This document shows, in pieces, positions 17,728-25,633 of a stretch of 57,027 bases of DNA. This DNA is from Acidobacterium sp. (GTDB lineage: Bacteria > Acidobacteriota > Terriglobia > Terriglobales > Acidobacteriaceae): positions 1 to 57,027 of the forward strand of contig DAHUYD010000123.1 in assembly GCA_027315385.1 (NCBI GenBank), written 5' to 3'. How positions within the stretch are numbered: the first letter of the stretch is position 1; each line of letters opens with the position of its first letter. Under the pieces are notes generated by a model. That model made no database searches, was not told the origin of the DNA, and was given only the letters and a program-made list of their open reading frames with translations. The position numbers and the translations under genes were made by a program.

Positions 17728-18510
17728 ATGAATCAGTCCTGTTCAAGGTGCGGCGGCACGGGGGTGCGGATCGTCACGCGGCCCAGCGGCGCCCGCGTAG
17801 TCGAGAGCTGCGAGTGCCAGGCGGCGGAGCGCGTGGCGCGCCTGCTCCGCCGCGCTGCGATTCCGGCAAGGTACGAGCATTGCTCGCTGGAAAGCTACGA
17901 CGCCGGCTACTTCGGGGCCGATTCTTCTCTCGGGAAAGCCTTCATGATGGCGCGCCATTTCGTGGATGGCTACCCTGTCACGACCGCCGGCCGCGGCCTG
18001 CTGCTTACAGGGTCGATTGGAGTGGGCAAAACTCATCTGGCCGTGGGCATCCTGCAGGCGCTCATCGCGGAAAAGGGCGTACACGGCCTTTTTTGCGATT
18101 ACCGCGAGTTACTGAAGAATATCCAGCACTCCTACAATCCGCAGGTCGCCACGACGGAGATGCAGATTCTGCGCCCCGTATTCGACGCCGAGGTTCTCGT
18201 CCTGGATGAGTTGGGCGCGGCCAAGCCCACCGACTGGGCGTGGGACACGGTCGCTCTGGTCCTCAACAGCCGCTATAACGACAGGAAGACCACCCTGATC
18301 ACCACGAATTATCCCGATCTTCCCCCCGGCGGAGTCAGCGAAGCAAATGGCAGCCGCGCCGGCAGCGCCGCCGCGCGCGCAGTGCGCGAGGAAACGCTCG
18401 GCGACCGGATTGGCGAACGCATGCGCTCGCGCCTCGCGGAGATGTGCGTCATGATCGAAATGCACGGCGAAGATTTCCGCCGCACTGTGGGACGCGCCCG
18501 CTTCGGGTGA
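17728..18510 (+). CDS. DnaC/IstB-like AAA+ ATPase with N-terminal zinc-binding motif
   Basis: A 260-residue protein. Cys5-x2-Cys8 and Cys28-x-Cys30 form a probable zinc knuckle. The ATPase core follows: Walker A GSIGVGKTH (95-103), Walker B VLVLDELG (D160, E161) and sensor-1 TLITTN. This is the layout of the DnaC/DnaI/IstB group that loads replicative helicases. No IS21 transposase or helicase neighbours are present, so it is likely a chromosomal replication-associated loader rather than IstB of an insertion sequence. A TACTGT box lies nine bases before the ATG and there is no clear ribosome-binding site. Confidence 0.82.
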   Translation: MNQSCSRCGGTGVRIVTRPSGARVVESCECQAAERVARLLRRAAIPARYEHCSLESYDAGYFGADSSLGKAFMMARHFVDGYPVTTAGRGLLLTGSIGVGKTHLAVGILQALIAEKGVHGLFCDYRELLKNIQHSYNPQVATTEMQILRPVFDAEVLVLDELGAAKPTDWAWDTVALVLNSRYNDRKTTLITTNYPDLPPGGVSEANGSRAGSAAARAVREETLGDRIGERMRSRLAEMCVMIEMHGEDFRRTVGRARFG

Positions 18511-18536
18511 CCCTATACCCGGCGCTCCGGTCGCTG

Positions 18537-18542
18537 TACCCT
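18537..18542 (+). promoter_or_regulatory. Candidate -10 box (TACCCT) six bases before an ATG
   Basis: Identical in sequence and spacing to the element at 11624 (TGTACCCTGT, then four bases, then ATG). It predicts a leaderless transcript of the DUF1801 gene. The match between two unrelated genes is what supports it. Confidence 0.35.
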
Positions 18543-18548
18543 GTCTCC

Positions 18549-18968
18549 ATGAAAAATCCCGCCGTTACCGCGTCCGCCCCGTCGCGTATCGACCGAAAGA
18601 TCGAGGAACTGGGCGCCTGGCGAGGCCAGATGCTGGCCCGGGTCCGTAACCTTATTCACGCAGCCGACCCGGAGATTGTCGAAGAGTGGAAGTGGCCCAG
18701 GGCGACATCGCCAGGTGTCCAGGCTTTCTCGCATGGCGGCATCGTGTGCACGGGCGAGACCTACAAGAGCGTCGTGAAGCTGACCTTTGCCAAAGGCGCT
18801 TCGCTGCCGGATCCGGCGCGCCTCTTCAACTCCAGCCTGGAAGGGAACGCCCGGCGCGCGATCGACATTCATGAAGGCGACCAGGTGAACGAGCCGGCCC
18901 TCAAGGCTCTGATTCGCGCCGCCGTGACCCTGAATCTGCAAAGCAAAAGCAAGCCTGCCCGCAAATAG
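18549..18968 (+). CDS. DUF1801 (YdhG-like) protein
   Basis: A 139-residue protein with the DUF1801 signature around EEWKWPRATSPGVQAFSHGGIVCTGETYKSVVKLTF, followed by ARLFNSSLEGNARRAIDIHEGD. The family is small, cytosolic, structurally related to frataxin-like folds and of unknown function. The start at 18549 is the first Met that gives the usual length; the frame is open upstream into the previous gene. It is convergent with the secretin gene, 24 bases away. Confidence 0.85.
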   Translation: MKNPAVTASAPSRIDRKIEELGAWRGQMLARVRNLIHAADPEIVEEWKWPRATSPGVQAFSHGGIVCTGETYKSVVKLTFAKGASLPDPARLFNSSLEGNARRAIDIHEGDQVNEPALKALIRAAVTLNLQSKSKPARK

Positions 18969-18992
18969 GTGGCTGGCCGGGAGCGGCGAACT

Positions 18993-20906
18993 TTACCTGC
19001 CCCGCGGGACCAGGTACATCTGTTCGGCCGTTTTCTGGTGGGCCAGGCGCACGATGTGGGGAGTAATGACGATAGCCAGCTCAGAGTAATTGAAATTGGA
19101 ATTGGCGTCGGTTGCGTCGGCGAATCCGGGCAGATCGTCGAGGCCCGGAATCCCGGTGACCGCAACGGATTGCTGCCGATTGAGCGCGGTGAGCAGGACG
19201 GCGCTTTCGCCGATATTGAGCGAGCTGATGGCCTGGTACTCGCGCTGGCTGAGCACGGGAACCTGGTTGACTGAGGAGCCCGCCAGCGCGGTCAGCTTGA
19301 GATCAAACTTGAGGGACAGCCCCCTGGAACCCAGAAGATGCGGAGTGACGTCGAGGCTGAGCCCGAGATCCTGATACTGGATCTGGGGGAGAGCCTGGGT
19401 GGCCAGAGAGGCAAGCGAGGAAGCGTTGATGCCGAGGTTCTGGAGCGCGCTGGAGAGGCCGGAGGACGAGAGGCCTGGGATATTGAGCGAGGATCCGCCC
19501 ATGCCGCCGTATTCCGACACCATGATGGGATAGCGCTCGCCCACCTTGATGGAGCCCTTTTCGCGATCGAGAACGCGAAGCTGGATCTGGTCGACGGAGT
19601 GCACATCGGAGGAATTGAGCTGTAAGTTGGCCGTCGCGGGGTTCATGGACAGGCCCGTGAGCGTGAGGCCGCCGCCGAAGGTGGCGAAGTTGCTGAAGAG
19701 GCTGTTGCTCACCTGGCCAGAGGCGAACAGGATCGCCAGAATCTGCTCCCACTGGCCCGGCTGCGCCAGGCCGCTGGAGATGATCTGCTGGACCAGGCTG
19801 GCATTCTGCTGCAGGATGCTGTTCGCCTCCGAATAGACGTTGAACAGGTTGGTCTGGGTGGGCAGGATGGCGCCGATGCTGGTGGCCTTGGTCCGGTCCA
19901 CCTCGTACATGACCACATCGAGCTCAATCTCGCTGCGGCCCTGGAGCAGGCTCTGGAGCGTGCTGTTCAGAGCGGCGAGATCGGGCACCGGGGCGCGAAC
20001 CGTGAGTGCGCTCTGGCCGGGATTGGCGAAGGCCGTCTTCGCGGCGAAATCCTGGCGCGCCAGGTTCGCCATCGCCGTCTGATCCTCGTTGCTCAGCCCG
20101 GTCAGATAGAAGGTTTCCGTGCCTTCCCGCTCGTATCTCAGGCGATTTTCGCGCGTATCTTTGGCGACCAGAACGCGCTCCGGGTCAAGCGGCACGAAAA
20201 AGGTCTCGGTGGCGAGAGCGAGGGTGGCTTCGGCCTGGGCGAAGTCGACGTCGTCCACATCGTAGGGAATGACCTGGGCCCCGATCGATTGGTCGATCGT
20301 GGGGTGAATACCCCATGCGCCGAAAACCTGGGCGATTAGCGCGCGTTCGTTGATGCGGACGTGGAAGCTGCGCTGGCCGGATTGCGGGTGCAGCTCGACC
20401 GGCGGAGCGAGGGCGCTGCGATGCCGCGGGCCGTTCGACGCCGGGGAGGCGGCGGCGGCGAACTCATCGATATGTTGCGCCACCAGGGGATCTTCGGGGG
20501 CGAGGCGATAGGCTTCCTGAAAATCGGCGTGAGCCTCGTCGGAGTTGCCGAGGAGTCTGGCTTTGTCGGCCTGCTGCACCAGGTCATGAACGAGCCGCTG
20601 TCGCGCAATGGAGATGGAAGCAGAGTAGCGAGGGTCGTCCGGATCGAGCTGGGCCGCACGCCTGAACTCGTCCATGGCGCTGCGGGCCAGGTCGCGCTGA
20701 AGGTCTTTCGCGCCGCGCATGAACGCTTCCTGGGCGCGGACGCGGTCGTGGCGGCTCACGTGCCGCTTTTTGGCTTTTGCGGGAGTCGTGACCGGAGCAG
20801 GAACGGGCGGCGCCGGCGCCTGCTGCGACAGGACTGCGGGTGCGAAGAGACAGCCGAGCCCGAAGGCCGACGCGAGCATGGACGCGAGGAAAGGCTTACG
20901 AACCAT
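18993..20906 (-). CDS. TPR-containing secretin (GspD/PilQ family) outer-membrane protein
   Basis: A 637-residue exported protein with a signal peptide (about 1-28) and an Ala/Pro linker. Two or so TPR-like repeats (GAKDLQRDLARSAMDEFRRAAQLDPDDP and the next block) cover about 55-150, followed by secretin N0/N1-type domains. The C-terminal secretin domain runs from about 490 (KVGERYPIMVSEYGG) through YQDLGLSLDVTPHLLG, LNIGESAVLLTAL and VAVTGIPGLDDLPGF to LAIVITPHIVR. Secretins form the outer-membrane ring of type II secretion or type IV pili. No other pilus or Gsp gene is nearby. I chose the ATG at 20906 (MVRKPFLAS) because it starts the signal peptide; it overlaps the end of the HAD gene by 11 bases. 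Confidence 0.88.
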   Translation of the reverse strand: MVRKPFLASMLASAFGLGCLFAPAVLSQQAPAPPVPAPVTTPAKAKKRHVSRHDRVRAQEAFMRGAKDLQRDLARSAMDEFRRAAQLDPDDPRYSASISIARQRLVHDLVQQADKARLLGNSDEAHADFQEAYRLAPEDPLVAQHIDEFAAAASPASNGPRHRSALAPPVELHPQSGQRSFHVRINERALIAQVFGAWGIHPTIDQSIGAQVIPYDVDDVDFAQAEATLALATETFFVPLDPERVLVAKDTRENRLRYEREGTETFYLTGLSNEDQTAMANLARQDFAAKTAFANPGQSALTVRAPVPDLAALNSTLQSLLQGRSEIELDVVMYEVDRTKATSIGAILPTQTNLFNVYSEANSILQQNASLVQQIISSGLAQPGQWEQILAILFASGQVSNSLFSNFATFGGGLTLTGLSMNPATANLQLNSSDVHSVDQIQLRVLDREKGSIKVGERYPIMVSEYGGMGGSSLNIPGLSSSGLSSALQNLGINASSLASLATQALPQIQYQDLGLSLDVTPHLLGSRGLSLKFDLKLTALAGSSVNQVPVLSQREYQAISSLNIGESAVLLTALNRQQSVAVTGIPGLDDLPGFADATDANSNFNYSELAIVITPHIVRLAHQKTAEQMYLVPRGR

Positions 20907-21654
20907 TGTCCCGCACCCGCGGTTCGGCGGCCGGCGTCGTGGAGCGGAGCAGATCCTCGAGCGTGGTTGTGCAGGCTTCGGGATGGTGCTCCATGAGCTG
21001 ATCGAAAGAGTAACGGCCAGTGGCGACCGCAATCGTGGGCAGGGAATTGGCGCGCGCCGCCTGAATGTCGAATGGCGTGTCGCCGACAACACAGATGGTG
21101 GCGGAGGGATCCCCCAGAATCGTTTGCGCCTGCGCGGCGGCATGGGAGATCATGTCGGCGCGGTCTTCGAACCGGTCGCAAAAACCGCCAAAGGCGAACC
21201 AGGAGCGGAGGCCGGCGTTCTCGACCTTGATCCAACCGATTCTCTCGACATTTCCGGTGGCGAGTCCAAGTAGCGCGCCCTGCCGCTCGAGGTGGGCCAG
21301 CGTGGATTCGACGCCCGGCATGATGGTGGGCAGAAGTCCAGCGCGGCGCTCCGCGAAATGGGCGCACATGGCGTTCAGGATACCCTCGCGATGCGGACGC
21401 CAGGCAGCATCGTCCACCTGAGCGAGGCGGAAGGCGTCACGCAGAATGCCCGGATCGGTATTGCCGGCGAGGATAACGCCATCGAGCGCCAGCTCGCGGC
21501 CGAGGACGCTGCGCACGCCATGAAAGAAGGCGTCGAAGTGGATGCGGTCGCGATGACGCAGAAGGGTCCCATCGATATCAAACAGGTAGGCGCGCTGGCA
21601 GTCCCAGCGGAAGCCAGCCTGGATGTAGACGCGGGGAGCGGCAGGAGTGCTCAT
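20896..21654 (-). CDS. HAD-superfamily hydrolase (phosphoglycolate phosphatase-like)
   Basis: A 252-residue protein with HAD motif I AYLFDIDGTLL (nucleophile D26, acid D28), motif II LGLATGN, and motif IV in CVVGDTPFDIQAARANSLPTIAVATG. A helical cap is inserted after motif I. This matches subfamily I HAD phosphatases such as Gph and YrfG; the substrate is unknown. It is the first gene of a two-gene minus-strand unit with the secretin. The start at 21654 gives an N-terminal extension of about 20 residues before the domain, so a later start cannot be excluded. Confidence 0.85.
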   Translation of the reverse strand: MSTPAAPRVYIQAGFRWDCQRAYLFDIDGTLLRHRDRIHFDAFFHGVRSVLGRELALDGVILAGNTDPGILRDAFRLAQVDDAAWRPHREGILNAMCAHFAERRAGLLPTIMPGVESTLAHLERQGALLGLATGNVERIGWIKVENAGLRSWFAFGGFCDRFEDRADMISHAAAQAQTILGDPSATICVVGDTPFDIQAARANSLPTIAVATGRYSFDQLMEHHPEACTTTLEDLLRSTTPAAEPRVRDNGS

Positions 21655-21820
21655 GAGAAGCAGTAAATCGAAGTCAGAGTATCAAAAGCGCGCATCCATT
21701 TGGACGCGGAGGCCGGCTGTGCTCGCGTGCTACAATCAGGGGTTGCGGGCGTGTTCCGGAAGCACCGCGATTTCCGGTATTTGGCCCCCAAAATCCACAA
21801 AAAGCGAATTTGAGGTTCTC

Positions 21821-22567
21821 ATGTCCGGCCATTCGAAATGGGCGACGATTAAGCACAAGAAGGGCGCCCTGGACGCGAAGCGGGGCAAGATTTTCACCCA
21901 GCTGATCAAGGAAATCACCATTGCCGCAAAATCGGGCGGCGATCCCGATGGAAATCCCCGCCTGCGCAGTGCCATCGCCGCCGCCAAGGCGGAAAACATG
22001 CCGAACGACAACATCAAGCGCGCCATCCAGCGGGGTACCGGGGAAATTCCCGGAGCTCAGTACGAGGAGGTCGCTTTTGAGGGTTACGGGCCGGGCGGCG
22101 TGGCGCTCATCGTGGAAGCGACAACCGACAACCGCAACCGGGCGGTGAGCGAGATTCGGCATACTTTCGCAAAGCATGGCGGAAACCTGGGCGAGCCGAA
22201 CTCAGTCCGCTTCATGTTCTCGAAGAAGGGAATCATCGCCATTCCGAAGGGCGCCGCGGACGAAGAGAAGCTGATGAACATCGTGCTGGAAGCGGGCGGC
22301 GAGGACCTGCACGACGAGGGCGATACCTGGGAAATTATCACGGAGCCGCAGGGGTTTGAAGCGGTGGCGCAGGCGGTGCGCGATGCGGGCATCGAGACGG
22401 TAATGTCTGAAGTCACTATGGTCGCTTCGACGTACACGAAACTGGAGGGCCCGGCGGCCGCGCAGATGGTGCGTCTGCTCGAGGCGCTGGAAGATCACGA
22501 CGACGTGCAGCACGTCTATTCGAATTTCGATATGGATGCGAAGCAGCTGGAAGAAGTGACCAGTTAG
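21821..22567 (+). CDS. yebC: YebC/PmpR-family protein (TACO1 homologue)
   Basis: A 248-residue protein beginning MSGHSKWATIKHKKGALDAKRGKIFTQL, the invariant N-terminus of the family, with PNDNIKRAI, YEGYGPGGVALIVEATTDNRNR-like and FxKKG blocks. YebC proteins bind DNA and/or the ribosome; recent family work links them to translation of proline-rich stretches as well as to transcriptional control. The ATG at 21821 is fixed by that N-terminus. A plausible extended -10 (TGCTACAAT at 21728-21736) lies about 85 bases upstream. A strong terminator follows. Confidence 0.95.
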   Translation: MSGHSKWATIKHKKGALDAKRGKIFTQLIKEITIAAKSGGDPDGNPRLRSAIAAAKAENMPNDNIKRAIQRGTGEIPGAQYEEVAFEGYGPGGVALIVEATTDNRNRAVSEIRHTFAKHGGNLGEPNSVRFMFSKKGIIAIPKGAADEEKLMNIVLEAGGEDLHDEGDTWEIITEPQGFEAVAQAVRDAGIETVMSEVTMVASTYTKLEGPAAAQMVRLLEALEDHDDVQHVYSNFDMDAKQLEEVTS

Positions 22568-22593
22568 CGGTGCGCTCGTCAGAGAAGCAGGCG

Positions 22594-22620
22594 AGGCCGC
22601 CGGTTGGCGGCCTTTGCTTT
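22594..22620 (+). terminator. Rho-independent terminator after yebC
   Basis: A perfect stem AGGCCGCC / GGCGGCCT with a GGTT loop (22594-22613), followed by a T-rich tail TTTGCTTT, 27 bases after the yebC stop. Confidence 0.8.
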
Positions 22621-22679
22621 GCGGAACCAATCCCACCGGCTAGTCACGCAATCTTCCTGAGGGGAGTGGACGAGCGGGA

Positions 22680-23423
22680 ATGAGAATTCGAATCTTTGCT
22701 GGTTGGACCGCGGCGATTTTGATCGCGGGAACTATTTCCGCCGGAGCGCAAACCTCGTCTTCCTCGGCATCGGTGCAGCCGAGGTCGTACGATCCGCCTT
22801 CCGATCGCGCCGCGGCCGAGCTGGCGAAGCGGCCGTGGGAGTGGGGGCCGTTTTTCCAGGGCGGCAACGGCATCGGCTATCTGGTTTCCGACTACAAACT
22901 GCTGAGCGCCGGCCTGCGCCTCGGCAAAGTAGTCACGGACGAGCATCTGCCGGGTATTCTGCGCGGGCAGTTCGAGTACGCGGGGGAACTGATACCGTAC
23001 TGGGAGGCTCTCACGCCGCCTCCCCACCAGCAACTGGTGACGGTTGTCGGACATGGCGCGCAGCTTCAGCCGTATGGCGGGGGTGCCTACCACGGCGTCA
23101 GCATTACGCCGATCATTCTGCGCTGGGATTTCAAGCCTCACGGGCGATGGGCACCGTGGTTCCAGGCGGCGGGCGGCCTGATTTATACCACGCACAAGTT
23201 TCCCCCGGACGTACTGGTGAAGCACGGTACTGCCGGGGGAACCAGCGTGTGGAATTTCAGCCCGCAGGGCGGCCTTGGCGTACAGTATTTTGTCCGGCCG
23301 AACCAGTCGCTGATGCTCGAAGCCAGCGGGGTGCATATTTCCAGCGCGTCGCTGGGAGATAAAAACCCGGGCGTGAACGCCAGCGTGCAGTTCCAGATCG
23401 GCTACACGTGGTGGAGCCGTTAA
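22680..23423 (+). CDS. PagL-like lipid A 3-O-deacylase / acyloxyacyl hydrolase (outer-membrane barrel)
   Basis: A 247-residue exported protein with a signal peptide (about 1-23). The C-terminus has ASGVHISSASLGDKNPGVN, which matches the PagL active-site region (His219, Ser221 in the H-x-S pattern), and ends in the aromatic strand QIGYTWWSR, as expected for an outer-membrane beta-barrel. PagL removes the 3-O acyl chain of lipid A. It is longer at the N-terminus than classical PagL (about 185 residues). The PagL assignment rests on the C-terminal motif and fold pattern, so activity is uncertain; many acidobacterial members are annotated only as acyloxyacyl hydrolase. Confidence 0.7.
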   Translation: MRIRIFAGWTAAILIAGTISAGAQTSSSSASVQPRSYDPPSDRAAAELAKRPWEWGPFFQGGNGIGYLVSDYKLLSAGLRLGKVVTDEHLPGILRGQFEYAGELIPYWEALTPPPHQQLVTVVGHGAQLQPYGGGAYHGVSITPIILRWDFKPHGRWAPWFQAAGGLIYTTHKFPPDVLVKHGTAGGTSVWNFSPQGGLGVQYFVRPNQSLMLEASGVHISSASLGDKNPGVNASVQFQIGYTWWSR

Positions 23424-23503
23424 CGCAGGAAGAAGCGTATAGGGTATAGGGTGTAGAACGTGAATCGCCCCTGACTCAAAGCCTTGCGAACCGATCGGAA
23501 GAA

Positions 23504-24457
23504 GTGGCCGGACTGCAATCCATGGAAGAACCGCTGATTGAATGCGTGCCGAACTTCTCCGAGGGCCGGAGGGTGGAAGTGGTCGAGGCGATCATCTCCT
23601 CAATGTACGTGGAGGGCGTGCGGCTGCTGGACTGGTCGCTGGATGCGGATCACAACCGCTCCGTGGTAACCATCGCGGGTCCTCCGGCGGCGGTGGTGGA
23701 GTCGGCTGTACGCGGAGCCGGACGCGCGGCGGAACTGATCGATCTGACCGCGCAGGAGGGCGTGCATCCCCGAATCGGCGCGGCCGACGTGATCCCATTT
23801 GTTCCGGTGCGGGGAGTCGGGCTGGAACACTGTGTGATCCTGGCGCGCCAGGCCGGTATGGAAATCTGGAAGCGCTGGCAGGTTCCCGTGTATTTCTATG
23901 AGGCGGCAGCTGCGCGGCCCGACCGGGCGATGCTGGAAGACGTGCGGCGCGGGCAGTTCGAAGGACTGCGGGATGCCGTTCAGAAAGAGCCGGCGCGGCG
24001 GCCGGATGTAGGCGGCCCGGGACTGCATCCAACGGCGGGTGCCACTGCGGTGGGCGCTCGCAGGTTTCTGATTGCATTCAACCTCTTTCTGGACACAGCG
24101 GAGGTAGCGGTGGCGCGCGCGGTGGCGCGGGACATCCGCCAGTCAGGCGGCGGACTTGCGGCAGTCAAAGCGATTGGAGTGACGGCGCACGGGCAGGCCC
24201 AGGTTTCGATGAATCTGACAGATTTCGCGCGAACTCCGGTGGCGGAAGCTTTCGCGGCGGTGAAGGAAAATGCCGAACGGCACGGGGCACGGCCGATGCG
24301 GGCGGAGCTGATCGGGCTGATTCCTGAGGTCGCCCTTGAGCGAAACAGCGAGTGGATGCGTCTGCTGGATGGATTCCAGGAATCGGAGAAGGTCCTGGAA
24401 CGGCGGCTGGAAAATCCCCTGGCATGGCCTGGCGGGGCTGCGGCCGCTGCGATTTAG
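23504..24457 (+). CDS. ftcD: Glutamate formimidoyltransferase
   Basis: A protein of about 317 residues covering the two formiminotransferase sub-domains: ECVPNFSEGRR at the N-terminus, DWSLDADHNRSVVTIAG, the highly conserved HPRIGAADVIPFVPV, GGPGLHPTAGATAVGAR and FNLFLDT. It transfers the formimino group from N-formimino-glutamate to tetrahydrofolate, a late step of histidine degradation. The cyclodeaminase domain of bifunctional FTCD is absent, as is usual in bacteria. No hut genes are adjacent. Two starts are possible, GTG at 23504 and ATG at 23522; the second places the domain closer to the N-terminus. Confidence 0.9.
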   Translation: MAGLQSMEEPLIECVPNFSEGRRVEVVEAIISSMYVEGVRLLDWSLDADHNRSVVTIAGPPAAVVESAVRGAGRAAELIDLTAQEGVHPRIGAADVIPFVPVRGVGLEHCVILARQAGMEIWKRWQVPVYFYEAAAARPDRAMLEDVRRGQFEGLRDAVQKEPARRPDVGGPGLHPTAGATAVGARRFLIAFNLFLDTAEVAVARAVARDIRQSGGGLAAVKAIGVTAHGQAQVSMNLTDFARTPVAEAFAAVKENAERHGARPMRAELIGLIPEVALERNSEWMRLLDGFQESEKVLERRLENPLAWPGGAAAAAI

Positions 24458-24568
24458 TAAAATCAGGATTACTTGCCACAGGGCCGGCGACCGGCAACGG
24501 GCGATCAGGTTCAGCAGTACAACAGCGGTTGGCTCGGCCGGAGATCCGGCAGAGGGAGTAGGTTCGCG

Positions 24569-25546
24569 GTGAAATTCGGCAAGAGGTATATTCTCAGCGC
24601 AGGTATGGGCGTCGCAGCGATGTTGCTGGCGGCGGGAATGGGTTCCGCGCGAGCGGCGCAGATCGACACGGATGCGCGATCGGCTATTCCGGAGAACGTG
24701 CAGCAGCTGATCGTGGTGGATTACCGGGTGATGGAGGATTCGCAGACGGCCATGGACCTCAAGGCGCGACTGCTGCCTCCGGAACTAAAGGACCTGGAGA
24801 CGGCGCTGAACCATTCCGGGATGAACGTGGGCAACGATGTGGACGTGCTCGCGTTTGCCGCCTATCGTCCCACCGCAACCAGCAGCTCCGACGATGTAAA
24901 AATCGTAGGCGTCGCGCAGGGACAATTCCAGGTGACCGACATTGTGGCAGGTTTCAGCAAAAAGAAGGTGAAACCGATGATGATCCGCAATGAGAAGCTG
25001 TGGCCGATGGGATCGAGCGGCATGCTGGTGGTCTTTCTGAATCCGACGACGATGCTGTTCGGGACGAAGGACGCGCTGGAACCGGCGCTGGCTTCGCGCG
25101 ACGGGCTACAGCCCAGCTTCCTGACGAACGGCACCATGATGAGCGCCATGGCCCAGGTGGATTCACGGCCGCTGTGGAGCATTATGGACGCGGAAGGCAC
25201 CCAGTACATGATGCGGTCGCTCCTGGGCCAGGCATCGCAGATGGCGAACTTCGACACGCTCAAGAAGCGGCTTCTGAGCTCCAGCTACACCATGGATTTC
25301 ACCAACGGAGTGAAATTCTCGCTGAACGTGAACACGTCGGACACATTCACGGCGGCAACCATGTCGTCGCTGCTGAACGCGGCGGCGCTGTATGAGAAAG
25401 CGAGCGGGACGGCGGTGGAGAAGCAGGCGATCGACAGCACCAACATCGATTCGAGCGGCTCGACCCTGCAAGTTGCCTTTGCGTCTTCCGACAGCCAGTT
25501 TTCCAGCCTGCTCAAATCGCCGCTCTTCCAGAGCGTCGTGCACTAG
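24569..25546 (+). CDS. Exported protein of unknown function
   Basis: I do not recognise a family with confidence. The start is a GTG at 24569 with AGAGGGAG about nine bases upstream and gives a 325-residue product with a clear signal peptide (KFGKRYILSAGMGVAAMLLAAG, ending about residue 31). The mature protein is rich in Ser, Ala and Met, has no Cys, and contains repeated polar/hydrophobic alternation (VKIVGVAQGQF, MLVVFLNPTTMLFGTKDALEPAL) reminiscent of periplasmic alpha/beta proteins. FGTKDALEPALASRDG resembles a segment seen in uncharacterised acidobacterial exported proteins; that is an impression, not a search result. A strong terminator follows, so it ends its transcript. Confidence 0.75.
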   Translation: MKFGKRYILSAGMGVAAMLLAAGMGSARAAQIDTDARSAIPENVQQLIVVDYRVMEDSQTAMDLKARLLPPELKDLETALNHSGMNVGNDVDVLAFAAYRPTATSSSDDVKIVGVAQGQFQVTDIVAGFSKKKVKPMMIRNEKLWPMGSSGMLVVFLNPTTMLFGTKDALEPALASRDGLQPSFLTNGTMMSAMAQVDSRPLWSIMDAEGTQYMMRSLLGQASQMANFDTLKKRLLSSSYTMDFTNGVKFSLNVNTSDTFTAATMSSLLNAAALYEKASGTAVEKQAIDSTNIDSSGSTLQVAFASSDSQFSSLLKSPLFQSVVH

Positions 25547-25570
25547 AACGACCTCCTCTGTGTATGCGGA

Positions 25571-25598
25571 AAGACCCGCCATGCGCGGGTCTTTTTAT
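25571..25598. terminator. Bidirectional Rho-independent terminator
   Basis: A perfect 9-bp stem AAGACCCGC / GCGGGTCTT (25571-25579 and 25585-25593) with a CATGC loop. T-rich sequence follows on the plus strand and a shorter TTTCC on the minus strand. It lies between two convergent genes and can serve both the exported protein and the cox operon. Confidence 0.85.
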
Positions 25599-25633
25599 TG
25601 CAGGCAGCGCGTCGAACCCGGAGACGCCCCGGC

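Noticed and set aside
17728..18510. IstB of an IS21-type insertion sequence
   Set aside because: No IstA transposase, no terminal inverted repeats and an N-terminal zinc motif; it fits a chromosomal helicase loader better.
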